Shown: positions 52,200-61,405 of the stretch, piece after piece
How positions within the stretch are numbered: position 1 is the stretch's first letter
Layout of the letters: each line of letters opens with the position of its first letter
Origin: Terriglobia bacterium
GTDB taxonomy: Bacteria; Acidobacteriota; Terriglobia; Terriglobales; Acidobacteriaceae
NCBI GenBank assembly: GCA_020073465.1
Contig: JAIQFC010000003.1
Coordinates: 1-64,000 of the forward strand
Length of the DNA: 64,000 bases
Reading direction: 5' to 3'
Notes under the pieces: model-generated
Told to the model about the DNA's origin: nothing
The model's input: the letters and a program-made list of their open reading frames with translations, nothing else
The model's database searches: none
Made by a program: the position numbers and the translations under genes

Positions 52200-53381
52200 T
52201 TATAGAACGCCGAGCTTCTTTTTCTTCTTATTGAGCTTTTTGGCGTCGGCTTCCTTGGCGGTTGTGGTTTCGACCGGCTTGGTCTGATTCGGGCTGGCTC
52301 CGCTGTCGATGAAGCCCGCCTTGACATCGATGTAGGCTTCTTCGCGCAGCCTGGTGAGATAGGCACGCAGAGCAGGCTGCAGCTTCTGGTAGTAGAGAGC
52401 GTCCTGAATCTTGGGCTCAACGTCCTTCATCTCAGGAATGCCGGCCTTCTGGTGATCGATCACCTTCAGGATCACGAACCCCTGCTTGGTGCGGGTCACG
52501 TCGGAGACGTCCCCAGCCTTCATGGCGAAGGTCTTGTCCTCGAGTTCCTTAGCCAGCACGCCACGCTTGAAGACGCCGAGATCGCCGCCCTGAGCCGCTG
52601 ATGGGCCATCGGAGTACTTCTTCGCGATATCGTCGAAGCTGGCACCCTTGCGAATCTGATCGAGCAGGTCGTTGGCTTTCGCCTCAGCGGCGGAAAGGGC
52701 TGCTTCTTCCGCAGCCTGCCTTGCAGCCTGGTCGGCAGCTTTCTGATCGGGGGAGACTTCGGGACTGGGGGTGCTGCCATCGGCGCCCGCGGGCTTGGGT
52801 GTTGCAGAAGCATCTGCCGGGACCTTCGGAGCTATGAGGATCTCGCTGAGCCGGATGGCCTCGGGCTGCTCCATGTCATTCTTATGCTCGTCGTAGAATT
52901 TCTGCTCCTCTTCCTTGGTCATGCCGAGGTGTGAACCCACCTCTTCGCCAATCACCTTCTGAGTGATGATCTGGTTGCGCATGTTCTGCTTGAAATCCTC
53001 GTAAGAGATGCCCTGGGCGGTGGCCGCCTTCTCGAGCTCTTCCATGGACCCGAGTTTCATGTCCTTGCGCATCTGATCGAGGCGCTTGATCAGGTCAGTG
53101 TCACCTGTGATGCCAAGGTCTTTGCCCTTTTCGAGGAGGAGTTGCTGGTCAATAAGATCGCGGAGAATGTCTTTTTCGCGTTCGGCGTAGAGCTTGTCGG
53201 CGTTATTGGCGTCCTGCTGCTTGACCTCTTCCTTGAGCTGGTCTTTGCTGCGGGCGAATTCCGAGCGGGTAACGATCTGATTGTTGACCCGGGCGATGAT
53301 CTCTTCGACAACCTGTGCGGCGGTGAGCGCAGGCAGGCACGCGAGAGCGACGAACACTAGGCACAGTTTCTTCATAGGCAT
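52200..53381 (-). CDS. SurA/PpiC-type periplasmic peptidyl-prolyl isomerase
   Basis: 393 residues from the ATG at 53381 (another ATG at 53375). Signal peptide (LCLVFVALACLPALTAAQ), SurA-like N-domain (EEIIARVNNQIVTRSEFAR) and a parvulin domain (IRLSEILIAP ... SFDDIAKKYSDGPSAAQGGD, ...QGFVILKVID). The parvulin fold is split by a ~55-residue Ala/Glu/Pro-rich insertion after its first strand. C-terminal tail is Lys-rich (DAKKLNKKKKKLG). Assists outer-membrane protein folding. Confidence 0.88.
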   Translation of the reverse strand: MPMKKLCLVFVALACLPALTAAQVVEEIIARVNNQIVTRSEFARSKDQLKEEVKQQDANNADKLYAEREKDILRDLIDQQLLLEKGKDLGITGDTDLIKRLDQMRKDMKLGSMEELEKAATAQGISYEDFKQNMRNQIITQKVIGEEVGSHLGMTKEEEQKFYDEHKNDMEQPEAIRLSEILIAPKVPADASATPKPAGADGSTPSPEVSPDQKAADQAARQAAEEAALSAAEAKANDLLDQIRKGASFDDIAKKYSDGPSAAQGGDLGVFKRGVLAKELEDKTFAMKAGDVSDVTRTKQGFVILKVIDHQKAGIPEMKDVEPKIQDALYYQKLQPALRAYLTRLREEAYIDVKAGFIDSGASPNQTKPVETTTAKEADAKKLNKKKKKLGVL

Positions 53382-53521
53382 TGATGGCCGCCACGCTGCC
53401 TGGGCTTGCGGGCGCAAGTGGGTTTGGGCCGTTGGCCCATTTTACCCTCTTTCGGGAGACTCGTGGCCAGCACTCATGGATTGGACGCGGGGTAGGGCGT
53501 CGGGGGTTGGACGGAGGCTAG

Positions 53522-54310
53522 TCAGGCCGTGCGCACGAAGGCGAGCGCGGTCTGGTCGTCATGAACTGGCGTGTACTGACACTCGCCGATCGCATTCAGA
53601 ATGGAAGTGCAAAGAGCTTGAGGGTCAGAGAGAGGATCGTCCTGGAAAAGCTCTTTCACATGGCCCAAGCCGAACTCGGGATCTCGTTTACGCTTGTCCT
53701 TGCCTTCGACTACGCCCCTGGAGACCAGCAAGAGAGCGGCGCCCGGCTCCAGCCCGACAGTGGGGGAGTCGGAAGTGGCATGCGAAAAAAGCCCCAGGGG
53801 CAGACCGGTGGATGTGAGTTCGACGATTCCGCTGTGGTCGCGCAGCAGGCCAGGAGTATGTCCGGCATTGTTGTAGCAGAGGGTCCCCAATTGTTCGTTG
53901 TAGCAGCCCAGAAACCCGGGACAAGGTCGAACCCCGCCAGCCGCTTCGAGAATTCGGCGATTCAGCAGGTGGCACAGTTCGGTCATGGCGTTGGATTCGT
54001 TGACGTCGGGCTCAGAGAAGAGGGTGCGCCCCATATCGCGGAAGATGTTCTGTGTGGCGATCAGGATTCCACGGGTGTCTTCGCGGCGTCCGGCGACGTC
54101 CAGCAAGCCGAAAAGAACGCGGTGGGAGTTGGCGCGGAGGGCATCATAGAAGTCTCCAGCGACGCGTTGGCCGGAGAACACCGCAGCCATGCTGGCGCCC
54201 TCGATCATGGGGAACACGGTGCGGACCGGTTCCACAGTGGGGGGAAGTTCTGGAACGCGAGCCTGGAACAAGGAGCGCATCTGGAGGTGCCTGAAAAGCG
54301 AAACTAGCAC
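53522..54310 (-). CDS. SpoIIE/PP2C-type protein phosphatase domain protein
   Basis: 262 residues from a GTG at 54310 (or the ATG at 54280). Domain pattern VAGDFYDALRANSHRVLFGL, LDVAGRREDTRGI, LCYNNAGHTPGLLRDHSGIV, LLLVSRGVVEGKDKR and DDQTALAFVR fits the SpoIIE/RsbU PPM-type phosphatase. The metal-binding Asp in DFYD and DDQT are kept; the usual DGxxE is RGVVE. No sensor domain is attached. Downstream of a PpiC-type gene, convergent with none. Confidence 0.85.
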   Translation of the reverse strand: MLVSLFRHLQMRSLFQARVPELPPTVEPVRTVFPMIEGASMAAVFSGQRVAGDFYDALRANSHRVLFGLLDVAGRREDTRGILIATQNIFRDMGRTLFSEPDVNESNAMTELCHLLNRRILEAAGGVRPCPGFLGCYNEQLGTLCYNNAGHTPGLLRDHSGIVELTSTGLPLGLFSHATSDSPTVGLEPGAALLLVSRGVVEGKDKRKRDPEFGLGHVKELFQDDPLSDPQALCTSILNAIGECQYTPVHDDQTALAFVRTA

Positions 54311-54421
54311 AGGAAAGCGCGGCGGGCAATGCGAGCAGAGGCACGAAAGGACGGTCCCTTGGCTGCCATTGACACGAATCGGCCAGAATCAGGGAGCAGA
54401 GACCGGCGATGCGCCGAGCCT

Positions 54422-55846
54422 CTAATCGCCGTATTTATCGGCAAGGTATTTCGCGAGATCGGATTCCAGCTGGCCGTAGTCAGAGTGGACCGTGGCTCGC
54501 AGCGCGGCTTCGGTGGAGGTGCCCTGGCTGAGCAGCTGCAGAATGCGCTGGATGTCGCTCATCCCGTAGGAATCATTGATGTAGGAAACGGCGGCCAGCG
54601 ACTCAGCGTAGGCGACATAGGCTTCGACCCCGGAGAAGCGCATGAAACTGCCTTCGAGAACATTCAGCGGGATGTTGCGTTGTAACTTGAACAGTTGAGC
54701 GAGGGCGTGCCCGTCGCTGCCCAGGTTTTTCCCTTCGAGGAGTTGGGCGATACCTTCGTGCAGCCAGGGAGGACAACGCCCCGCCGAGAGCTGATTAATA
54801 AAGGAGTGGGCCAGTTCGTGCTTCAAAACGCGGGCAAGCTCAGAAGTCATGGAACTCAGGCCACTGACCGGAATGCGAAGCTTACCGTCGTTGACGGCTC
54901 CCGACCAGGAGGGCGCACGGGTGACGTCAAAGAAAGCCTGCTCAGTGTAGAGCGTCACGAGAATATTGTCGCGGGGTGGAGTGCCGAGTTCGCGGACCAG
55001 ATCGTCGTAGTCGGATTCGAGTGCGGCCAGGATTTGGCCGCGCAGGGATTCGGAAGTCTGCTTGCCTTCAAAGTGCAGGACGAAATGACTGCTTTCGCGC
55101 TGGGCGAAGTCGCTCTCGGCGTTCTCCTCCCGTTGCGCTTTTGCTAGGAACTGCTGGACGGTGGCATCGGGGCGCAGGTCGAGGGAATGCTTCCAGGAGG
55201 CGATGGCGTCTTTGGTGCGGTCGGAGGCGAACTGGGCATACCCCAGCATCGTGTAGGCATCTGGTGAATTGGGCGCCGCACGGGCAGCACGCTGGGCGTA
55301 GGGCAGCGCCTGGGCGGCATTGCCGGTGCGGACCAGCAGCGCGGCGTAATAGATCAGGATGGTGGAATTCTCCGCCTGGAAACGGAGCGCACTCTCGAAG
55401 TAGCGGCGGGCTTCGTTGACATTGCCGTGTTCGAATTCGAACTTTCCGGCGATGAAGTTGGCGGTCGCGCTCAACTCGGGGTTCCCTTTGCCCTCCAGGC
55501 TGGAGAGGGCGTCGGGGTCGACCTTACCTTCCTTGATAATCTTGCCGACAAGATCACCCTCGTTGGCCAGGCTGTTCGCAGGCGTGAAGGTGGGAAGGTC
55601 GGCAACATTCTTGGCGCCACCCAGGGACGCAACGCCGGCGGGCATACCCCCGGCATCTACATGATCCACAAGGGATTTGGGTATGGCGTAGGAATCGTCG
55701 CCAATGTCGTATTCGTAGTGATTCCCGTTTTCGCGGACGTGGTCAGCCTGGATTTTGCGGCCATTTTTCAGGTGAATCGTATCAGCCCAGGCACCAACTA
55801 CAGCGAAAGCCGTCCATATAATGAAGATGGTGACGCGTGCGCGCAT
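54422..55846 (-). CDS. Exported TPR protein with gluzincin (HELAH) peptidase domain
   Basis: 474 residues; signal peptide (IFIIWTAFAVVGAWAD), a small beta segment (TIHLKNGRKIQADHV), TPR repeats (ARRYFESALRFQAENSTILI, ...NAAQALPYAQRAARAAPNSP) and a C-terminal peptidase MA-like domain: KHELAHSFINQLS and GRCPPWLHEGIAQLLEG (HExxH...E). It is divergently transcribed from the M1-like gene with only 38 bp between starts. Zinc ligand set is complete; substrate unknown. Confidence 0.85.
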   Translation of the reverse strand: MRARVTIFIIWTAFAVVGAWADTIHLKNGRKIQADHVRENGNHYEYDIGDDSYAIPKSLVDHVDAGGMPAGVASLGGAKNVADLPTFTPANSLANEGDLVGKIIKEGKVDPDALSSLEGKGNPELSATANFIAGKFEFEHGNVNEARRYFESALRFQAENSTILIYYAALLVRTGNAAQALPYAQRAARAAPNSPDAYTMLGYAQFASDRTKDAIASWKHSLDLRPDATVQQFLAKAQREENAESDFAQRESSHFVLHFEGKQTSESLRGQILAALESDYDDLVRELGTPPRDNILVTLYTEQAFFDVTRAPSWSGAVNDGKLRIPVSGLSSMTSELARVLKHELAHSFINQLSAGRCPPWLHEGIAQLLEGKNLGSDGHALAQLFKLQRNIPLNVLEGSFMRFSGVEAYVAYAESLAAVSYINDSYGMSDIQRILQLLSQGTSTEAALRATVHSDYGQLESDLAKYLADKYGD

Positions 55847-55884
55847 TCAGGCGCATTCTAGCAACGGGAGAGGGTCGAACCTAC
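55847..55884. promoter_or_regulatory. 38-bp divergent start region
   Basis: The divergent starts are so close that the promoters of both peptidase genes must overlap coding sequence or each other. Contains GGGAGAGGG, the likely ribosome site for the plus-strand gene. Confidence 0.4.
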
Positions 55885-58470
55885 GTGACGAAAGTACCGG
55901 CACTACACAAGGGACAAGCCTGGACCGCTGCGGTTCTGGTCGGAGTGGTTTTGTGTGCGCTGCTCTCATCCCGGGCGGTGGCTGGCACGGGACAAGCTCC
56001 CTCCTCGGGCCCGGCGGAATCACTGTACTTGCAGCTTGGGCGCGTGGGGCTGGATCCGACGCGGGTGTATCGAGTGCGAGGTGCGGCGATCGATCGGTCC
56101 GCCATTCACATGACTCTCGAGGACGGTACGATCGCTTTCACGCAGGACGTGATGGGACGGATCACAGGAGCGTTTTTCGAAGGCGACGGGGAGATCCTGC
56201 TGGCGCCCCACGATGAAGTAGAACGAAGGTCGATAAGCCTGTTTACGGGGATGGCGATTCTGGAGGAACGTTTCGCGAGCGCGTACTTCCGCTTCAACGA
56301 CGAGACTGCAGCCGAATTGAGACCCGATCTGCGAGCGGCCGACGATGGCGCGGAGTTCGTAGCCAAATGGGACGAAACGGCCCGGAATCTGGCGCCGCTG
56401 GACGCGATGAGGATCCTGGTTACGTTCAGCCGATTGCTTCCGGTCGCAGGTAGCGAGGAGGTTGGGGAAGGTCTCAATTCAGTTGTTGGGGACCGCATCC
56501 TGCACGCCCGGCTGCAGGGAACGAAACAGGGAGTCTTTGACGTCTACTTTGATTCCACGGCGGGAGAGCAGGTGCAGGCGGGACAGGCGCGAACTGCCGA
56601 GAATGGGACTACTTACTACGACGTGTGGACTTCCTTTTCGCCGGGAAAGCCGCGGAGCCGGGTTGAGCGAAGCGTATCGAAAACGCAGGACAACGAAACG
56701 GGCCGCGGGGATTGGGTTGTGGTGCCCCGCTACGTCATCACGACCGAGGTTCAGCCTCCGAAGAGGATTCATGCGGACGCTCGCCTGCAACTGGAGGTAA
56801 ATCAGGGCGGAGCACGGATGCTGGTGTTTGAATTGTCGCGGTTTCTGCAGATAGAGAGCGTTGAGATGGACGGCAAAGCTGTCGAGTTCATCCACAACCC
56901 AGCGATCGAAGGAACGCAGCTTTCACGTCAAGGCAACGACTTTGTGGCGGTGGTTTTGCCGGGGCCGGCACGGGCCGGACAAAAGATTGAGCTGCGGTTC
57001 GTGTACGGGGGAGAGGTTCTCGCGGAAGCGGGGAGTGGGTTGCTCTACGTGGGGGCTCGGGGAACCTGGTATCCGAATCGCGGGATGTCGATGGCGGATT
57101 TCGATCTTGAGTTTCACTATCCGCCAGGCTGGACGCTGGTCGCCACCGGGAAGCCGGAACCGGTGGGCGCGACTTCGAGCGCAAGCGCGAACAGCCCGGG
57201 CGAGCAAGCGATGCGCTGGGTTTCGGAGCGGCCCATTCCTTTGGCAGGATTCAACCTGGGCAAATACAAGATCGCCACGGCGAAGGCCGGAGACGTTACG
57301 GTCGAGACTTATGCCACCTCCGGAGTGGAGCGAAATTTCCCGAGTGCACCGGTGCAGATCGTCGAGCCGAGCCCGGGGGATCCGGCTCCGCCGCACGCAG
57401 GGATTCAGGTGATCGCACCGAGCGTACCGTCGCCGGCGCGCAACGCGCTGCCGTTGGCAGAACGGGCGGCGCGAGCGGTCGAATATTACGCAGAACGCTT
57501 CGGACCATATCCGTACAGCCGGTTGGCGTTGACGCAGATGCCGGGGCGAGACAGTCAGGGCTGGCCGGGACTGGTCTTCCTGTCTTCTTACGCGTTTCTC
57601 AATGAAGAAGAGCGTTCCCAACTGCATTTTGAAGCGTTCCGGAAGGTGCTTCAGGAGCAAATCCCCGCTCACGAGGCGGCTCACCAGTGGTGGGGGGACC
57701 TGATCACGTGGAGTAGCTATCGAGATCAATGGCTGTCCGAGGGGTTGGCGAACTACTGCGCGCTGATGATGCTGCAGGAAAAGAATCCGGCCGGGTTTCG
57801 GGAAATCATGGAGAGGTACCAGCGGGACTTGGTGGAGAAGAACAAGGATGGAGCCCTTCCCAAGGACGCTGGGCCGGTCACATTGGGTGCGCGACTGTTG
57901 TCATCACACTTTCCGGAAGGATACGAAGCAATCAGCTACGGCCGTGGCACCTGGCTGTTTCACATGTTGCGCAGCATGTTGCAGGATGCTGCGTTGCAGG
58001 ACGCGCGACTGAAAGGCCGGAAGCTCAGTGGCCGCGATGAGCCGTTCGTACTCTCAATGCGGAAGGTGCGCGAACGCTACCAGGGAAAATCGATCAGCAC
58101 CCGGGAACTACTGGACGTGTTTGCCGAGGACTTGCCGCCAGTACTGCGGTACGAGGGGAAGAACTCGCTGGACTGGTTTCTGGATGGTTGGATCAACGGC
58201 ACGGACTTACCGAAGCTGGGGTTGAAGGCGGTGAGGCTCACGACGAAGGGTACGAGCACGATGGTTAGCGGAACCATCCTGCAAAAGGATGCCTCCAGTG
58301 ACCTGGTAACTTCCGTTCCGGTGTATGCAGTTACGTCAGGCAAGACACCCGTGTTCGTGGGCCGGGTGTTTGCCGACGGAGAAGAAACGAATTTTCATTT
58401 GGTTGCGCCCGCGGGTACGCGCAAGCTTGTGCTGGACCCGAATGACACGATCCTGACGAGTCCGAAATAG
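55885..58470 (+). CDS. Exported M1-family-like metallopeptidase
   Basis: 861 residues from the GTG at 55885 (GGGAGAGGG upstream; a GTG at 55837 is possible). Signal peptide (AAVLVGVVLCALLSSRAVAG), a ~400-residue beta-rich N-terminal part, then the M1 site HEAAHQWWGDLITW and 18 residues on WLSEGLANY, supplying the third ligand Glu. The aminopeptidase GxMEN motif expected ~30 residues before is replaced by QGWPGLVFLSS. It ends with a beta domain. May be an endopeptidase-like or non-classical M1 member. Confidence 0.85.
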   Translation: MTKVPALHKGQAWTAAVLVGVVLCALLSSRAVAGTGQAPSSGPAESLYLQLGRVGLDPTRVYRVRGAAIDRSAIHMTLEDGTIAFTQDVMGRITGAFFEGDGEILLAPHDEVERRSISLFTGMAILEERFASAYFRFNDETAAELRPDLRAADDGAEFVAKWDETARNLAPLDAMRILVTFSRLLPVAGSEEVGEGLNSVVGDRILHARLQGTKQGVFDVYFDSTAGEQVQAGQARTAENGTTYYDVWTSFSPGKPRSRVERSVSKTQDNETGRGDWVVVPRYVITTEVQPPKRIHADARLQLEVNQGGARMLVFELSRFLQIESVEMDGKAVEFIHNPAIEGTQLSRQGNDFVAVVLPGPARAGQKIELRFVYGGEVLAEAGSGLLYVGARGTWYPNRGMSMADFDLEFHYPPGWTLVATGKPEPVGATSSASANSPGEQAMRWVSERPIPLAGFNLGKYKIATAKAGDVTVETYATSGVERNFPSAPVQIVEPSPGDPAPPHAGIQVIAPSVPSPARNALPLAERAARAVEYYAERFGPYPYSRLALTQMPGRDSQGWPGLVFLSSYAFLNEEERSQLHFEAFRKVLQEQIPAHEAAHQWWGDLITWSSYRDQWLSEGLANYCALMMLQEKNPAGFREIMERYQRDLVEKNKDGALPKDAGPVTLGARLLSSHFPEGYEAISYGRGTWLFHMLRSMLQDAALQDARLKGRKLSGRDEPFVLSMRKVRERYQGKSISTRELLDVFAEDLPPVLRYEGKNSLDWFLDGWINGTDLPKLGLKAVRLTTKGTSTMVSGTILQKDASSDLVTSVPVYAVTSGKTPVFVGRVFADGEETNFHLVAPAGTRKLVLDPNDTILTSPK

Positions 58471-58527
58471 AACGGACGCATCGCTGGATTTTTTTCGGCC
58501 AAGATCTTTTTCGAACGACGGGGCCGG

Positions 58528-59613
58528 TCAGGCGTGCTTTCGGTAGCGTGTAGCTCGCAGGATTTGTTGCGGAATCTTAGAAAGCGGCACGACGTGCTGC
58601 AAGATGCCCATCTCGGCGCAAGCGCGGGGCATGCCATAGACCACACAGCTCGGCTCGTCCTGTCCGACGGTAATGCCGCCGTGGCGGTGAATGGATTTCA
58701 TCCCTAACGCTCCATCACAACCCATTCCAGTCATGATGATACCCATGGCCAGGCTGCCGAAGGTTTCCGCGACGGAGTTCATCATGATGTCCACAGAAGG
58801 GACGTGAAGGTGGTTCGCCGGCTCGGGAGTGAGGGCGATGACGGGCCGCGAGTCGGGAGGGTGCTCCACCACCATGTGAATGCCCGCGGGGGCAATGTAG
58901 ACCACACCTGGGCGGATGGGTTCCTGGTGCGTTGCCTCGCGAACGGCAATCGAGCACAATCCCGCCAGTCTTTGAGCAAACGGAGCGGTGAACCCGGGAG
59001 GCATGTGCTGCACGATCAAGATGGGAACGGGGAGATCGGGAGGGAGAAGGGGAAGCATATCCTGGAGAGCTTTTGGTCCACCGGTGGAAATCCCAATGGC
59101 GACGACTGCGGGCAGGAAGGGGAGAGTGCCGAGTTCGCTGGATCCGGCACCTTGGGGAGGCTTCCGGATGCCCACTGCAGCATGAGGCCGGCGCAGCTGC
59201 GCGGCTGCCTTGATCTTGGCGATCAGATCGTCGCGGATGTGAAGTATCTCAAGCGATCCCGAGGAGAGTTGCTTGGGGACATAGTCAAAGGCACCGACCC
59301 CGAGTGCGCGGAAGGTGATTTCTGCGTCCCTTTCGGTGGCGGAACTGACCATGATCACGGGGCGCGGGGATTGCGCCATGATGCAGCGCAGCGTTTCCAA
59401 TCCATTGAGCCCGGGCATTTCCACATCGAGCGTGACAACATCCGGATTGAGGGCCGCGATTTTTTCCAGCGCCTCCGATCCATCCCGGGCTGACCCTACC
59501 ACTTGAATATCAGGCTCGGAGCCGATCATGCGGGAGAGGGCCGTACGCATGAAGGCGCTGTCGTCCACGATAAGGACACTGATCTGGCCGCGAGTTTCCG
59601 TGTTCTGCTTCAC
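58528..59613 (-). CDS. cheB: Chemotaxis protein-glutamate methylesterase CheB
   Basis: 361 residues. Receiver domain with D17/D18, phospho-Asp D63 and K114; methylesterase domain with S176 (GISTGGPKAL), H203 (VQHMPPGFT) and D300 (MTGMGCDGALGM). Removes methyl groups from receptors as feedback. The last gene of the operon; its start overlaps the HDOD stop by ATGA. Confidence 0.96.
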   Translation of the reverse strand: MKQNTETRGQISVLIVDDSAFMRTALSRMIGSEPDIQVVGSARDGSEALEKIAALNPDVVTLDVEMPGLNGLETLRCIMAQSPRPVIMVSSATERDAEITFRALGVGAFDYVPKQLSSGSLEILHIRDDLIAKIKAAAQLRRPHAAVGIRKPPQGAGSSELGTLPFLPAVVAIGISTGGPKALQDMLPLLPPDLPVPILIVQHMPPGFTAPFAQRLAGLCSIAVREATHQEPIRPGVVYIAPAGIHMVVEHPPDSRPVIALTPEPANHLHVPSVDIMMNSVAETFGSLAMGIIMTGMGCDGALGMKSIHRHGGITVGQDEPSCVVYGMPRACAEMGILQHVVPLSKIPQQILRATRYRKHA

Positions 59614-60506
59614 GTTCGGTAAATGGCCCGTACGAGGGAATGCACTTCATCCATGTAAGAATCCAATTCAAAAGTGAGGCGAGCCCAGTCAAAGGTGCCC
59701 AAGGACGGACAGTACCGCGACAGGACAGCGAAGCCGGTTTCTTCCAGCAGGTTGACTTGACGCGCTTCGAAGAAGCCGTAATTCAAGCCGCTCATGCGGC
59801 AGAGCAGATCGCTGAGTGCGACCAGGGCGACGATACCGGAATGATCGCCTGCCGCTTGCGGGGAGTGGTGAAGGGCGACCACGTCGGCTAATTCGGGAGA
59901 GAGATCCCAACGCTCGGCCAGTAACTTGCCACTTTCGCAGTGGGTGAATCCAAGCACCCTCTCTTCGGCTTCGTGGAGCGGGATTGCTTCGGCTTTGGCC
60001 AGTTCGAAGGCAGCCTGAAACTCCTTGGGCAAGACCCAGAGGTTCACGATGATTCCGAGATCGTGGAGCAAGCCGGCGAGATATGCTTTGCCGGGATCGC
60101 CGAAAGAGATCTTGCGAGCGAAATGGCGGCACACGAGCGCACATCCCAGGGAATGCTCCCAGAAAGCCACAGGATCCATGCCGCCTTCCCTTGGCATCAT
60201 GTTCAGCACACCGCACGACATGGCGATATCGCTGACTCGCTGAAATCCAAGAGAGACCACCGCGCCACGAAGAGACTCAACTTTTTGCCAGCGTCCGAAA
60301 AGAGGGCTGTTCGCCATTTGCAGACACTGCACCGCCAGGGACTTATCCTGGGCGATCATGTCCGTGACTTTGTGGACGTTGAGCTGCTCGACGGGCTGCT
60401 GCAGATAACGCAGGAGGGGAGCCAGGACGGCCGGAATCGTGGGGATCTGATGAAGTTCCTCCAACTTCCTGATCAAGGTTTGTTTGGTTGCGGCGGTGCT
60501 TTTCAT
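59610..60506 (-). CDS. HDOD-domain signalling protein
   Basis: 298 residues. HDOD pattern LDQAKSLAVQCLQMANSPLF (read DKSLAVQCLQMANSPLFGRW), LRGAVVSLGFQRVSDIAMSC, HSLGCALVCRHFARKI and GLLHDLGIIVNL. HDOD proteins lack the HD phosphodiesterase ligands and act as scaffolds in motility and signalling. Being between cheR and cheB with ATGA overlaps on both sides implies a role in this chemosensory output; no enzymatic activity expected. Confidence 0.88.
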   Translation of the reverse strand: MKSTAATKQTLIRKLEELHQIPTIPAVLAPLLRYLQQPVEQLNVHKVTDMIAQDKSLAVQCLQMANSPLFGRWQKVESLRGAVVSLGFQRVSDIAMSCGVLNMMPREGGMDPVAFWEHSLGCALVCRHFARKISFGDPGKAYLAGLLHDLGIIVNLWVLPKEFQAAFELAKAEAIPLHEAEERVLGFTHCESGKLLAERWDLSPELADVVALHHSPQAAGDHSGIVALVALSDLLCRMSGLNYGFFEARQVNLLEETGFAVLSRYCPSLGTFDWARLTFELDSYMDEVHSLVRAIYRT

Positions 60507-61405
60507 TTCGGTTCCCTTCCCACCTGTGTGCGTGCGGCTTTTACGTAAGCGGTGGCTGCCGGCAAGTGAACCAGGCGAAAGTCCTCACTCACTCCGTACA
60601 GGGACTCGGAATGGCCCAGGAACAGGTATCCGTGGGGCAAAAGGCTGTTGTAGAAGTGCTGGATGACGCGCCGCTTGGAAGCCAGGTCAAAATAAATGAG
60701 GACGTTGCAGCAGAAGATAATGTCGATGTCTTTCATGAATGTCATGTGGGCGTCGTCGGAAAGATTCAGGCGACTGAAGCTAACATGGGCCCGCGCCTGA
60801 GCTTGGAGCTGCAGCTGATCTCCGGCGGGAGCGAAGTATTTCAGACGGTAGTGAGGAGTCAGGTTGCGGGTGCTGTAGCTGCCGTAAACTGCGGTCTTGG
60901 CATCGGCCAGCGAGTGCTCGTTCAGATCAGAGGCAAGAACCTGTACCGCCCAACCCTTGAGGCGTCCACTCGCTTCCTCCTGCAAAAGCATGCTGAGGGT
61001 GTAGGGTTCTTCCCCGGTCGAACATCCGGCGCTCCAGATGCGCAGACACCGAAGGGGAGTCTCGCCCTTGGCTTCGATAATCTTGGGAAGGACAATCTGA
61101 CGGAGTGCGTCGAGTTGCGGCTGGTTGCGAAAGAAACAGGTCTCACCAATGGTGATTTCGTTGAGCAGGGAGACGAGCTCTCCGCGACGGGAAGCCTGGT
61201 GAGTCAGGCACTCCAGATATTCGCGAAGAGTGTTGGTCTGCACTTCCTTCATCCGCCGACTGCAACGGTCAAGCAGCAACCGTAGTTTGTTGTCGGGGTG
61301 GAAAATTCCTGCGGCTTCGTAAATCAGATCGCGGATACGCACCAGATCAGGATCTGGAGGGCCGTCGAGAGCCTGGAGAGCTGGTTGGAGGGATGCGGTG
61401 GTCAT
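60503..61405 (-). CDS. cheR: Chemotaxis protein methyltransferase CheR
   Basis: 300 residues. N-terminal helical domain, then SAM fold with LRIWSAGCSTGEEPYTLSML, VLASDLNEHSLADAK and DIIFCCNVLIYFD, all CheR signatures. Methylates receptor glutamates, opposing CheB. ATGA overlap with cheA upstream and the HDOD gene downstream. Confidence 0.96.
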   Translation of the reverse strand: MTTASLQPALQALDGPPDPDLVRIRDLIYEAAGIFHPDNKLRLLLDRCSRRMKEVQTNTLREYLECLTHQASRRGELVSLLNEITIGETCFFRNQPQLDALRQIVLPKIIEAKGETPLRCLRIWSAGCSTGEEPYTLSMLLQEEASGRLKGWAVQVLASDLNEHSLADAKTAVYGSYSTRNLTPHYRLKYFAPAGDQLQLQAQARAHVSFSRLNLSDDAHMTFMKDIDIIFCCNVLIYFDLASKRRVIQHFYNSLLPHGYLFLGHSESLYGVSEDFRLVHLPAATAYVKAARTQVGREPK

